This document shows positions 1 to 9,064 of a DNA stretch of 64,000 bases, piece by piece. The stretch is taken from the NCBI GenBank assembly GCA_023398575.1, contig JAEWSC010000064.1:131124-195123 (forward strand), given 5' to 3'. Under the pieces are notes generated by a model. That model made no database searches. It saw only the letters and a program-made list of their open reading frames with translations, and was not told the origin of the DNA. A program made the translations under genes and the position numbers. Numbering within the stretch: position 1 is the first letter of the stretch; the number at the start of each line of letters is the position of its first letter. The DNA comes from Bacillota bacterium. Its GTDB lineage: Bacteria; Bacillota; Clostridia; Christensenellales; Aristaeellaceae.

Positions 1-585
1 AACACACTACATTACCACAAGCAGTTTGGCTCCCGTTTTCATGTACAAACGATCGGTCTTGTAAAAAGCTATGCCGTAAATAAGGACGTATTTAGGATCG
101 AAAATCAGGATATGTGCGGTTCCTGTGAAAAGTGTATAGGTGCCTGCCCAACAGGCGCACTATCTTCCAATGGTTTTGACAGAGCCAAGTGCCTTCGAAA
201 CTATATGATGGAAGGGAAGCGTGTTCCCGAAGAAATGCGCAGCAAAATGGGAAATTCGCTGTTAGGCTGTGATGTATGTCAGCAAGTATGTCCCCATAAC
301 AACAAGCTTATTGATGATGAATCTTCTCGCGCCTTATACGCAATCGGACTAATGATCAATAAGGATCAAGCAGTGCTATCAGCTTTGAAAGCGGACATCG
401 GCAGGAACATGTCGCTGCCCAACCGAGTATTGGCACAGGCTTGTCTGATTGCCGGAAACAGCGGTAATCAGGTTTATCTTCCGCAACTTATGTTGCTTTG
501 CAGGCATCCATCACCAATCGTTGCCGAGCATGCACTTTGGTCTGTTAAAAAACTGACAAGTGAAACATACGAAACGACAAGTTAA
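1..585 (+). CDS. C-terminal part of a QueG-like double [4Fe-4S] cluster reductase
   Basis: The frame is open from the first base, so this is the 3' part of a gene that begins outside the window. A CGSCEKCIGACP motif and a later LLGCDVCQQVCPHN motif give the two-cluster ferredoxin pattern of epoxyqueuosine reductase (QueG), which makes the last step of queuosine in tRNA. The remaining ~90 residues are helical and alanine/leucine-rich, like the HEAT-type tail of longer QueG proteins. The cobalamin-binding part would lie upstream and is not visible, so a related double-cluster protein is possible. The stop is at 583-585, shortly before a promoter for the next gene. Confidence 0.6.
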   Translation, partial: NTLHYHKQFGSRFHVQTIGLVKSYAVNKDVFRIENQDMCGSCEKCIGACPTGALSSNGFDRAKCLRNYMMEGKRVPEEMRSKMGNSLLGCDVCQQVCPHNNKLIDDESSRALYAIGLMINKDQAVLSALKADIGRNMSLPNRVLAQACLIAGNSGNQVYLPQLMLLCRHPSPIVAEHALWSVKKLTSETYETTS

Positions 586-596
586 GACCATTGCAC

Positions 597-624
597 TTGC
601 CTTTTCATGGAAAAGCGTTACAAT
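597..624 (+). promoter_or_regulatory. probable sigma-A promoter of the ABC exporter
   Basis: TTGCCT (597-602) and TACAAT (619-624) are 16 nt apart. They lie between the QueG-like stop and the ABC ATPase start at 652, just upstream of the GGGGAGG ribosome binding site. The -35 box is a weak match. Confidence 0.45.
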
Positions 625-651
625 ATAGCCGGAGAAGGGGAGGTACTGACT

Positions 652-1395
652 ATGTTTCAATTTGACCAGGTCACAAAACAGTATGCTAAGAGTAGTGTAA
701 AGGCGCTGGACAATTTATCATTGCACGTAAAAAAGGGCGAGATTTTTGGCTTTATCGGCCCGAACGGCGCCGGTAAAACGACAACGATCCGCCTTTTAAA
801 CGGTATTCTCTCTGCGGATTCCGGAAGTATACATATCGCTGGATACGATATGGCAATGAGTCCATTGGAGGCAAAGCGCCAGATTGGCTTTGTACCCGAC
901 AACCAAGAAATGTACGAACGGCTGACCGGACTTGAATATCTTCACTTTTTGGCGGATATTTATCAGGTAGACAGCGCATCGCGCAAACGGCACATGGAAA
1001 AATACCTGCCCATGTTCCAGCTTGAAGGTGCCTCCAGCCAGCAAATACGCAGCTACTCCAGAGGCATGAAGCAAAAACTCACCATCATTGGAGCGCTGAT
1101 TCACCAACCACCGCTTTGGCTGCTGGATGAACCGCTGACAGGGCTTGATCCTGTCGCTGTGCATTTACTAAAAGAAGAAATGCATGCTCACTGTGCTGCC
1201 GGCAATACAGTTTTCTTTTCGACCCATGTGTTGGATGTGGCAGAGAAGTTGTGCGACCGCATTGGGATTATCAGCAAAGGAAAACTGCAGGCCGTTGGAA
1301 CACTTGATTCCCTTCGTTCCGGAGAGCACGGCAGATCTTTGGAAGAGGTTTTCCTGCAGATGACGCAAGAAAAGGCGGAGGAGGAAAGGGAATGA
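652..1395 (+). CDS. ABC transporter ATP-binding protein
   Basis: This is the ATPase subunit of an ABC exporter. It has Walker A GPNGAGKT, the signature SRGMKQKL, Walker B LWLLDEP and the switch histidine in STHV, which is the DrrA/CcmA-like architecture. The ATG at 652 is chosen over an in-frame ATG at 607 because GGGGAGG lies 8 nt before it; the protein then starts MFQFDQVTKQ. The stop overlaps the start of the next gene (ATGA), a sign of translational coupling with the membrane partner. The substrate cannot be read from the sequence. Confidence 0.9.
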   Translation: MFQFDQVTKQYAKSSVKALDNLSLHVKKGEIFGFIGPNGAGKTTTIRLLNGILSADSGSIHIAGYDMAMSPLEAKRQIGFVPDNQEMYERLTGLEYLHFLADIYQVDSASRKRHMEKYLPMFQLEGASSQQIRSYSRGMKQKLTIIGALIHQPPLWLLDEPLTGLDPVAVHLLKEEMHAHCAAGNTVFFSTHVLDVAEKLCDRIGIISKGKLQAVGTLDSLRSGEHGRSLEEVFLQMTQEKAEEERE

Positions 1396-3074
1396 GCACT
1401 TTCCTAACGCTGCTTAAGCTGCAGATCTATTTGAAACTTTCAGCCTTGAAGCCCAGCCATTGGCTGCCCAAAAATCCTGCCTCCTTTAAAGAGTGGAAAC
1501 CACTTCTCACTGGGGTGTTGGTCCTTATATTGCTTTTTTCTGTGATAGGTACAATTGTTTTTATGGCAGGCGGTATTCTCTGGGCTTTTGAGCAGATGCA
1601 TATGCCGGAGCTTTTGCTGTCCACAGTAGTCATGCTGATGATGGCCATGACGCTTATAGTTGGGTTTTTTCATGTAATCAGCACACTGTTCTTCAGCCGC
1701 GACAGCTCTTTTCTTGCCGGTTTGCCCGTTTCTTCCAGAACTGTCATGGCCGTCAGGCTTGCGGTTGTACTGCTAGGTGAGATAGCGTTAACCGCGTTGG
1801 TTTTTCTGCCGGTGAGCATATTGTACGGCGTACGCACTGGACAAGGCTTACTGTTTTTTATAAAGGCAGTCGCTGCAATACCTTTTATCCCTTGCCTGCC
1901 GCTGGCCACCGCAACGCTTTTATCCTTTTTACTGATTCGCATATCCAGCATCTTCAGGCATCGTGACCGTTTCGCAGTTATCGGCGGCTTCATTTTAATG
2001 GCACTAATCATTCCGTTTCAAATGCAGCTGTACACCCGTATCCCCGAAAATGCCGGCGCAGATTATTTCATGAATATATTGACCAACAACCGTGCTTTGC
2101 TGGAAGGCCTGGCTGGCGGATTTCCGCCGGTATTGTGGATAACGACAGGCATGGCGGAGCAAGGTGCTATAGGCGTTTTGTCGTTACTTTTGTTCATGTT
2201 GTTTTCTATCTTATTTATCATTATCCCCATCGCTATAGGAAAGCGCTATCTGCAGTTAGCAATCCTTCAAAGTGAGACCTTCCAAAACACCAAGCACCGC
2301 AAGCTTTCCTCCCGCGATTATGGCCGTAGCCGCTCACCGGTTGCCGCAATGTTTATTCGAGAATGGAAAGAAGTATTACGTGTGCCCGCATATGCATTGA
2401 ACGGCCTGGTCGGTATCATTTTAATGCCTATCATGATGGTTGCCCTGTTTGTCAGCAAAGAAAGCAGCAGTGAGTTGTCTGCCATGCTGGGGGAACTTAT
2501 GCGTGCGGCAGGCGGTATCAAGATTACTTTATTTGCGGCGGCTGGCATGGCTTTTGTAAGTACCGTGAATATGGCGGGAGCCACTGCAGTCTCCAGAGAA
2601 GGAAAGCACCTATCCTTCTCCAGAATGATACCAGTACCCTATGGAACACAACTTATTGCAAAACAGCTATTTGGTTTTTCCATCAATTTATTAACCTGCC
2701 TGACTACAGCCCTGGCGATGATCATTCTAGTGCCGACACAAGCGATGTATATTATTGCGGCGCTATTATTAGGCCTGTTATTTGGTTATGGATGCAATGC
2801 GCTGGGGTTGGCATTGGATGCAAGTCATCCCAGGCTGAACTGGCGTAACGAAACAGAAGCCATCAAGCAAAATCCCATGGCATTAGTCACCATGGTACTA
2901 GGTTTGATTGCCTCTGGCGCATTGGGGGCAGGCATTTGGCTTTTGAGTCAGGCTGGGATATCTTTGACAGTTTTGGCATGGATGCTAGGCATTGTGTTGG
3001 TAATTATGGCTGTCGCCAGTCATTTAATTCTTGTCCATAAAGCTGGAAAATGGTATGGTAAAATCGAATTGTAA
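1392..3074 (+). CDS. ABC exporter membrane protein
   Basis: A polytopic membrane protein of 560 residues that overlaps the upstream ATPase gene by 4 nt. Hydrophobic segments are visible near residues 37-70, 80-105, 130-155 and 165-215, with a second set in the last 180 residues. A charged cytoplasmic stretch (around residues 300-330, KHRKLSSRDYGRSRS) separates the two halves. This is the layout of large, poorly characterised ABC-2-like permeases of Firmicutes. The ATPase/permease pair forms a complete exporter. No specificity can be inferred, and neither bacteriocin nor resistance genes lie nearby. Confidence 0.8.
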   Translation: MSTFLTLLKLQIYLKLSALKPSHWLPKNPASFKEWKPLLTGVLVLILLFSVIGTIVFMAGGILWAFEQMHMPELLLSTVVMLMMAMTLIVGFFHVISTLFFSRDSSFLAGLPVSSRTVMAVRLAVVLLGEIALTALVFLPVSILYGVRTGQGLLFFIKAVAAIPFIPCLPLATATLLSFLLIRISSIFRHRDRFAVIGGFILMALIIPFQMQLYTRIPENAGADYFMNILTNNRALLEGLAGGFPPVLWITTGMAEQGAIGVLSLLLFMLFSILFIIIPIAIGKRYLQLAILQSETFQNTKHRKLSSRDYGRSRSPVAAMFIREWKEVLRVPAYALNGLVGIILMPIMMVALFVSKESSSELSAMLGELMRAAGGIKITLFAAAGMAFVSTVNMAGATAVSREGKHLSFSRMIPVPYGTQLIAKQLFGFSINLLTCLTTALAMIILVPTQAMYIIAALLLGLLFGYGCNALGLALDASHPRLNWRNETEAIKQNPMALVTMVLGLIASGALGAGIWLLSQAGISLTVLAWMLGIVLVIMAVASHLILVHKAGKWYGKIEL

Positions 3075-3099
3075 AAATTAAATTTTTATTACAAAATAC

Positions 3100-3128
3100 G
3101 TGCATATCTTTCTAAAGTGTGCTATAAT
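3100..3128 (+). promoter_or_regulatory. extended -10 promoter before the methyltransferase gene
   Basis: TATAAT at 3123-3128 is preceded by TGC, giving an extended -10 box. The -35 region (GTGCAT at 3100-3105) is weak. The 104-nt gap between the permease stop and the next start fits an independent promoter. The run AAGTGTGCTATAAT recurs in front of rnfC. Confidence 0.55.
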
Positions 3129-3177
3129 AGCGACAGGTGTATGAAATATGGGCTTACACCTGCAAGGAGGCACACGA

Positions 3178-3798
3178 ATGCTCTCAAAAGCGGAAAATCA
3201 TGCCATGCTGCCAAAGCCGGCAGCGGCAGCGAAGGGTAAAATGACTCCCGCCATGCATGCGCTGTCTCAATGGTCAGCCATTGATGCAGGGGATAAAGTA
3301 CTGGATATGGCGTGCGGCAACGGCGCGCTATTGAATATTATCAGTCAACAGATAGAGTGCAATCTATGCGGTATCGCCTCATCCATGGAGCAATACCGAT
3401 ACCTACGCACAATGCTACCCAATGCGGATATTCTGTTTGCACAACCAGAGGATATTCCCTGGCGTGAAAACTCCTTTGATGTGGTGATGTGCAGCCTTTC
3501 CTTTCAATCCATGGAGGATCCTGGAAAGGTTCTCAAGGAAGCTCTCAGGGTTTTAAAACCGGGCGGGCAGTTTGTGTTGGCTACCACTTGGTATCCTACC
3601 CCTTTGCGCCAACTCATCAACCGCTTTTCTAACGGTTGGGACAACGTAGACTCTTCTTTCATGTATGGTAAGCATGAAATGATGGCCACTTTGGAGTCAG
3701 TTGGTTTTCAGAACGTAACCTGGCGGGCCGCCGATATTCGAATTGGTATTACTATCGGCTGGAAGAAGCCAGTCAACCGGGATATGGAAGAGCAATAA
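3178..3798 (+). CDS. SAM-dependent class I methyltransferase
   Basis: A methyltransferase of 206 residues. The SAM-binding motif I is VLDMACGNGALL, followed by the acidic/DIPW region (EDIPWRENSFDVVMCSLSFQ) typical of UbiE/BioC-like enzymes and the motif III stretch ALRVLKPGGQFV. The ATG at 3178 follows AAGGAGG closely, so the in-frame ATG at 3148 is not used. It is transcribed alone, between its own promoter and a strong terminator. The substrate is unknown; quinone, tRNA or small-molecule methylation are all possible. Confidence 0.8.
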   Translation: MLSKAENHAMLPKPAAAAKGKMTPAMHALSQWSAIDAGDKVLDMACGNGALLNIISQQIECNLCGIASSMEQYRYLRTMLPNADILFAQPEDIPWRENSFDVVMCSLSFQSMEDPGKVLKEALRVLKPGGQFVLATTWYPTPLRQLINRFSNGWDNVDSSFMYGKHEMMATLESVGFQNVTWRAADIRIGITIGWKKPVNRDMEEQ

Positions 3799-3811
3799 TT
3801 GAGACGACTCT

Positions 3812-3837
3812 GCCCTCCGCGAAACGGAGGGCTTTTT
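3812..3837 (+). terminator. rho-independent terminator after the methyltransferase
   Basis: GCCCTCCG (3812-3819) and CGGAGGGC (3825-3832) form an 8-bp GC-rich stem with a 5-nt loop, followed by TTTTT. Confidence 0.9.
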
Positions 3838-3919
3838 ATGTCTTTTTGGCATTACCAGTTGACCATACAGCCGCTTCATGTTATTGTTAAAGCTGGATTA
3901 TTTCCAAGGAGGAACCCTT

Positions 3920-5755
3920 TTGCTTAAGCAGATTGAAGCGCTTTTAGATAAAGTGCAAAAACCTTCCCGTTATACCGGTGGCGAAATGAACACCATTGTA
4001 AAATCGTGGAATGATGCGGATGTGACATTCGCGTTTTGTTTTCCAGACACATATGAGGTTGCCATGTCTCACCTGGGCATGAAGATATTGTATTCACTCA
4101 TTAATAGCCAACCCCATGCTCTTTGTGAGCGCGTATGCATGCCATGGGTAGATATGCTTTCCCTAATGAAGGGGAGCAATGTACCTTTATTTTCCCTGGA
4201 AACAAGGAAGGCACTTAACCTATTTGATATTGTCGGCTTCACACTGCAATATGAAATGAGTTATACCAACATACTGGAGATGCTATCTCTAGGGCGTATC
4301 CCTGTTTTTACAAGGGATCGAAAAGATGGCGATCCGTTGGTTATCGCCGGTGGTCCCTGCGCTTTTAATCCTGAGCCGTTGCACGCCTTTATCGATGCCT
4401 TTGTCTTGGGCGATGGCGAGGAAGCAACCTTGGAGGTAGTGGAGACCGTACGTCTTTGGAAGGAAAGCAAAGCACCACGGCAGGATCTTTTGAAACGGCT
4501 GGCAGGAATCAAAGGTGTATATGTTCCTGCGCTGTATGATGTAGCCTGGAATGAGAATGGCACACTTGCTTCCTTTGTTCCTAACTGTACAGAAGCCCCT
4601 GAAAAGGTGCAAAAGCGTGTCGTGTTGGATTTGGATAAGGCGTTTTATCCTGAAAGCATCCCTGTTCCTTATACTGAAATTGTTCATGACAGGATCATGC
4701 TGGAAATTATGCGTGGTTGCACCCGCGGCTGCCGGTTTTGCCAGGCAGGCATGCTATATCGGCCCGTTCGCGAGCGCAGCCTTGAAAAGCTGCTAACGCT
4801 GGCAGAACAGCTAGAAAACAGCACCGGTTATGAAGAGATTTCCCTGTCCAGCCTATCCAGCGGCGACTACTCTTGCTTGCCGGAACTGGCCAGGGAATTG
4901 ATGCAAAAATTCCAGGACAGAAAAGTATCCATCTCACTTCCTTCTCTGCGTATTGACAGTGTTGTAAAAGAGTCATTGGCAGAAACGCAAAAGGTACGCA
5001 AATCCAGCCTGACCTTTGCGCCAGAGGCTGGCACCCAGCGGCTGCGAGATGTGATTAACAAAGGTGTAACAAAAGAGGACCTTGTGCGCACCGTGTCAGA
5101 AGCGTTTGAGGGTGGTTGGAGTTCTGTTAAGCTGTATTTTATGATGGGCTTGCCCACTGAAACCAATGAGGATTTAAGCGGGATTGGTGAATTGGCTCAA
5201 AGTGTGATAAGTGCATATTTTGCCGTGCCGCGAGAAAAGCGGGCAAAAGGCCTGAATGTCACCTGCAGTGCATCCTGCTTTGTACCAAAGCCGTTTACGC
5301 CTTTCCAATGGGCCGGCCAAGATACGCTTGCAACCTTCAATGAAAAGCAGGCATATTTGCGCAAGGCCCTGTCTATCCGCGGCGTCACCTTCAACTGGCA
5401 TGATCCGGAGGTCAGTCTGCTGGAAGCTTGCTTCGCTAGGGGCGACCGTCGGTTATCTGATGTGTTATATGAGGCCTGGCGCTTGGGCTGCCTTCTGGAT
5501 GGGTGGACAGAGCATTTCCATTATGATTTATGGGTAAAGGCTTTTGAAAACTGCGGCATTGATCCTGCGTTCTATGCCAATCGCCAGCGCAGTCGTGACG
5601 AGCTGCTGCCCTGGGATTTTATTGACGCCGGCGTTACAAAAGAGTTTCTCTGGAGAGAAAATGAAAAATCCATCCAGGCTCAAACTACATCCGATTGCCG
5701 ACATGGCTGCCATGGTTGCGGCCTTACCCGTTTCGAGGGGGTATGCAGCCTATGA
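3920..5755 (+). CDS. B12-binding/radical SAM protein, TIGR03960 family
   Basis: A protein of 611 residues with an N-terminal cobalamin-binding-like region and a radical SAM core. The core Cys triad is MRGCTRGCRFCQAGM. A Cys-rich tail (DCRHGCHGCGL) is typical of this family. The family is conserved in Clostridia and paired with the DUF2344 protein encoded next; in some genomes the two are fused. Its reaction is not established. The best start is TTG at 3920, because AAGGAGG lies 8 nt before it and no ATG in this frame has a ribosome binding site. Its ATGA overlap with the DUF2344 gene and closeness to RNase G suggest a role linked to RNA metabolism, which is an inference. Confidence 0.85.
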   Translation: MLKQIEALLDKVQKPSRYTGGEMNTIVKSWNDADVTFAFCFPDTYEVAMSHLGMKILYSLINSQPHALCERVCMPWVDMLSLMKGSNVPLFSLETRKALNLFDIVGFTLQYEMSYTNILEMLSLGRIPVFTRDRKDGDPLVIAGGPCAFNPEPLHAFIDAFVLGDGEEATLEVVETVRLWKESKAPRQDLLKRLAGIKGVYVPALYDVAWNENGTLASFVPNCTEAPEKVQKRVVLDLDKAFYPESIPVPYTEIVHDRIMLEIMRGCTRGCRFCQAGMLYRPVRERSLEKLLTLAEQLENSTGYEEISLSSLSSGDYSCLPELARELMQKFQDRKVSISLPSLRIDSVVKESLAETQKVRKSSLTFAPEAGTQRLRDVINKGVTKEDLVRTVSEAFEGGWSSVKLYFMMGLPTETNEDLSGIGELAQSVISAYFAVPREKRAKGLNVTCSASCFVPKPFTPFQWAGQDTLATFNEKQAYLRKALSIRGVTFNWHDPEVSLLEACFARGDRRLSDVLYEAWRLGCLLDGWTEHFHYDLWVKAFENCGIDPAFYANRQRSRDELLPWDFIDAGVTKEFLWRENEKSIQAQTTSDCRHGCHGCGLTRFEGVCSL

Positions 5756-6432
5756 GAATGTTGGTGGTGTTTGAAAAGGGCCCAGCGCTGCGCCACATCG
5801 GCCATTTGGATTTAATGCGGGCCATGCAGCGCATTTTGCGCAGGACAGGTCTGCCGGTTAGCTATAGTCAGGGGTTCAATCCACACATGATCGTTAATTT
5901 TGCAGCACCTCTTTCTGTCGGAGCGGCAGGCATGAAGGAAATCATGGATGTATCGCTAACGCAGAATGTGACAGAGGATATTTTTCTCTCAAAAATCAAC
6001 GAAGCTTTCCCGCCTGCACTCAAGGCCGTAAAGGCAAGATCGGTTGCTGATGCGTATCCCGCGCCTATGTCCCGCTTGTATGCCGCCTCCTATAAAATAC
6101 TTGTCGCGGATGCAGCCGGAGAGGCTTTATCAGGCATTTTACCGGCATTTCTTGAAAGAACCAACATTCCCGCTATGCGCAAAACAAAAAGTGGGGAGAA
6201 GCCCTGTGATATTCGGCCAATGATCTATCAATTATCCTCTGAAAAAGTGGCGGAAGGCCATTTGTTTTCCGCTACACTTGCCGTGCGCGAAGAAGCCACC
6301 TGCAAGCCTGATTTACTTATGACCTCCTTAAGCGAGATGGCAGGCATCCCATCCCCTTACTATACTTTAACCCGAACAGGCATGTATGGCATCATGAAGG
6401 ATGGAAGAATGACCGCATTGGAAGATATGTAA
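5752..6432 (+). CDS. DUF2344 protein (TIGR03936), partner of the radical SAM gene
   Basis: A protein of 226 residues starting MRMLVVFEKG. It has the family signature ALRHIGHLDLMRAMQRILRR and YSQGFNPHMIVNFAAPLSVG. The start codon overlaps the stop of the radical SAM gene (ATGA at 5752-5755), with GAGGGGG about 10 nt upstream inside that gene. Such coupling and the natural fusions of the two families point to one complex. No function is established for the domain. Ten bases separate it from RNase G. Confidence 0.85.
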   Translation: MRMLVVFEKGPALRHIGHLDLMRAMQRILRRTGLPVSYSQGFNPHMIVNFAAPLSVGAAGMKEIMDVSLTQNVTEDIFLSKINEAFPPALKAVKARSVADAYPAPMSRLYAASYKILVADAAGEALSGILPAFLERTNIPAMRKTKSGEKPCDIRPMIYQLSSEKVAEGHLFSATLAVREEATCKPDLLMTSLSEMAGIPSPYYTLTRTGMYGIMKDGRMTALEDM

Positions 6433-6441
6433 GAGGAACAT

Positions 6442-7656
6442 ATGCGCGAAATCATACTGTATCAAGAAAAGAATATTTGCCATGCCGCCTTATTGGAAGA
6501 CGGCGATGTCTGTGAGTATCATGTTTATGAGGCAGGAAGGTCAACCTCACTGGCAGGTGCAATCATAAAAGGCCGTGTGGAGCGAATCGTCCCGGGTATG
6601 GATGCTGCTTTTGTAAACATTGGCCTTGAAAAGAACGGCTTTCTGCCACTAAAAGAAGCACCTGGATTTGTAAAAGGGAATTCCGCAAAGCCATCCCTTC
6701 AGACCGGACAGGAAGTCCTGGTTCAGGTGAAAAAGGAACCAGTGGGGGAGAAAGGGGCATACCTTACGCAAGATATTACCTTTCCTGGCACCTATGCCGT
6801 TTTTTTGCCACTGGATTCGTTTGTTGGTGTGTCTCAGCGGGTACAAAATAATATAGAGCGGGAAGCTCTATTACAGATTGGCAATCAATTGAAACCGGAT
6901 GGCACCGGCCTGGTGATGCGTTCGGCGGCGCTGCATGCAAATCTGGAAGATATCAGTCAGGAGATCGCTTCGCTCAATGAGGCATGGCTATCGGTGAAAC
7001 TACTGTATCCTATCAAAAATGCTCCTCAGCTTCTGTTTCAAAGCCCGGACCCTTTTGCAGAATTGCTTCGTGACTATCCCGCAGGAGAAATTTCCAGGAT
7101 CGTTACCAATCTAAGCTTTATTTCAGCAGAGGGCATTGAAGTATCCTATGTGCCCGATACCGATCTGTTGACTGTCTATGGCATCAAGGCTCAGGTCGAA
7201 AAAGCATTGAGCCGCAAAGTGTGGCTGAAAAGCGGCGGATATCTGATCATTGATATTTGCGAAGCAATGACCGTTATTGATGTAAATACAGGTAAGTTTA
7301 CCGGCAGCAAACTGCTGGAAGAGACGATATTCAATCTGAACAAAGAGGCCTTGCGGGAGATTGTCCGGCAGACCCGCTTACGCGGCCTTGGAGGCATCAT
7401 TTTGATCGACTTTATCGATATGAAAAGTGAACTCCACCGGCAGACAGTGTTGGAAAGTCTGCAAAGTGAGCTAAAAAAAGACCGAATCAAGACAGTGGTG
7501 CATGGCTTTACCTCCCTGGGTCTGATGGAATGCACCCGCAAAAAAACAAGACAACCGCTTCGTGAAAGCTTAACAGACACTTGCCCCAAGTGCATGGGCA
7601 GCGGCAGAATATATACTCCATATTCCCCGGAAGGAGATACGTCCAATCATGGGTGA
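6442..7656 (+). CDS. rng: ribonuclease E/G family endoribonuclease
   Basis: A single-strand-specific endoribonuclease of 404 residues, RNase G size, without the long scaffold tail of RNase E. An S1-like RNA-binding segment is seen near residues 35-70 (AIIKGRVERIVPGMDAAFVN). The DNase I-like catalytic site has the metal-binding aspartates in MTVIDVNTGKF and ILIDFIDMKSE. The CPKCMGSGRI motif near the C terminus is the zinc-link that holds dimers together. The stop overlaps miaB by 8 nt, so the two are co-translated. Confidence 0.93.
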   Translation: MREIILYQEKNICHAALLEDGDVCEYHVYEAGRSTSLAGAIIKGRVERIVPGMDAAFVNIGLEKNGFLPLKEAPGFVKGNSAKPSLQTGQEVLVQVKKEPVGEKGAYLTQDITFPGTYAVFLPLDSFVGVSQRVQNNIEREALLQIGNQLKPDGTGLVMRSAALHANLEDISQEIASLNEAWLSVKLLYPIKNAPQLLFQSPDPFAELLRDYPAGEISRIVTNLSFISAEGIEVSYVPDTDLLTVYGIKAQVEKALSRKVWLKSGGYLIIDICEAMTVIDVNTGKFTGSKLLEETIFNLNKEALREIVRQTRLRGLGGIILIDFIDMKSELHRQTVLESLQSELKKDRIKTVVHGFTSLGLMECTRKKTRQPLRESLTDTCPKCMGSGRIYTPYSPEGDTSNHG

Positions 7657-9052
7657 AAGAGCACCGGTCATCGTAACGCCGGAAGAAATGGCACAGCAGG
7701 CACGTTTTATCGACCTGGTCCGCATGCATGCGGGTCGGCCCAAATCGTACCACATTATCACCTACGGCTGCCAGATGAATATGCATGACAGCGAAAAGCT
7801 GGCGGGCATGCTCAAAAGTATGGGCATTCCCGAAGCACCCACCAAAGAAGAGGCCGGCTTTGTGATATACAATACCTGTTGCGTGCGCGATAACGCGGAA
7901 CGCAGGGCATTGGGAAATGTGGTCTGGTTAAAAGAATTACGCAAGAAAAACCCCGATCTTTTGATTGGTGTTTGCGGCTGCATGATTCAGCAGCAGGGCA
8001 TGGCAGAAAAGATTCTGCAGCAATATAAGTTTGTCGATATCGCCTTTGGAACGCATAACCTGCATCGCTTTCCCGAAATTTTCTACAAAGAGTTAGATAG
8101 TTCAAAACCGGTGATCGAGGTTTGCAATCAGGAAAACCTGATTGCGGAGGATGTACCGATTCTGCGTCCGAATCCATACCAGGCATATATTACAATCATG
8201 TATGGCTGCAATAATTTCTGCTCTTTTTGCATTGTGCCCTATGTGCGCGGGCGGGAGCGTTCCAGATCGCCGCAAAGCATATTGGAGGAAGCACGCAAGC
8301 TCTATGATAGCGGCGTGCAGGAAATCATGCTTTTGGGACAAAACGTTAATTCCTACGGCGGCGGTCTAGATGCCGTGATGAGTTTTCCAAAGCTCTTAAA
8401 AGAGCTGGACAGCATCGGCATTCCACGCATCCGCTTCATGACTTCTCATCCCAAGGATCTGTCCGATGACCTGATTGATGTGATGGCCGCCGGCCGGCAT
8501 ATCATGCCGCACTTTCATCTGCCGGTGCAGTCAGGCAATGATGAAATTTTAAGAGCCATGAATAGGCGGTATACCAGAGAACAGTACTTGCGCCGGGTGG
8601 AAGCACTGCGCAATAACGTGCCAGGCATTGGCATTACAACAGACCTTATCGTTGGTTTTCCAGGTGAGACAGAAGCGCAGTTTTTGGACACCCTGTCTCT
8701 TGTCAACGAAGTCGGGTATGACGGCGCCTTTACCTTCATCTATTCCCCGCGTGAGGGTACACGGGCCGCTAATATGGAAGGCCGCATAGATGATCAAGTG
8801 GCCACTGAAAGACTGCAAAGGTTGATTGCCACGCAAGACGCCAAAACAGCGAAAATCCATCATGGCCTAATTGGTCAGATGGACCATGTCCTGGTGGAAA
8901 GCCTCTCCAAGCGGGATCAAAAGCAGGTATCGGGTAAAGGCATGCGGAATATTACCATCAGTTTTCCCGGTACGGAAGGCGACATCGGAAAAATCATTCC
9001 GGTAACCATTACTTCCTCCGGCGTAAGCACGCTGCGGGGCGAAAGAATATAA
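7649..9052 (+). CDS. miaB: tRNA-2-methylthio-N6-isopentenyladenosine synthase
   Basis: MiaB adds the methylthio group to i6A37 of tRNAs reading UNN codons. The three cysteines of the auxiliary cluster are in YGCQMNMHDSEKL, NTCCVRDNAERR and GVCGCM. The radical SAM triad is YGCNNFCSFCIVPYVRGRERSR, and a C-terminal TRAM domain follows. At 467 residues it has normal length. It overlaps rng upstream and lies 12 nt before a RicA-like gene. MiaA, which makes its substrate i6A, is encoded about 5 kb downstream in the same run of genes. Confidence 0.96.
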   Translation: MGERAPVIVTPEEMAQQARFIDLVRMHAGRPKSYHIITYGCQMNMHDSEKLAGMLKSMGIPEAPTKEEAGFVIYNTCCVRDNAERRALGNVVWLKELRKKNPDLLIGVCGCMIQQQGMAEKILQQYKFVDIAFGTHNLHRFPEIFYKELDSSKPVIEVCNQENLIAEDVPILRPNPYQAYITIMYGCNNFCSFCIVPYVRGRERSRSPQSILEEARKLYDSGVQEIMLLGQNVNSYGGGLDAVMSFPKLLKELDSIGIPRIRFMTSHPKDLSDDLIDVMAAGRHIMPHFHLPVQSGNDEILRAMNRRYTREQYLRRVEALRNNVPGIGITTDLIVGFPGETEAQFLDTLSLVNEVGYDGAFTFIYSPREGTRAANMEGRIDDQVATERLQRLIATQDAKTAKIHHGLIGQMDHVLVESLSKRDQKQVSGKGMRNITISFPGTEGDIGKIIPVTITSSGVSTLRGERI

Positions 9053-9064
9053 AGGAGTCGAACT

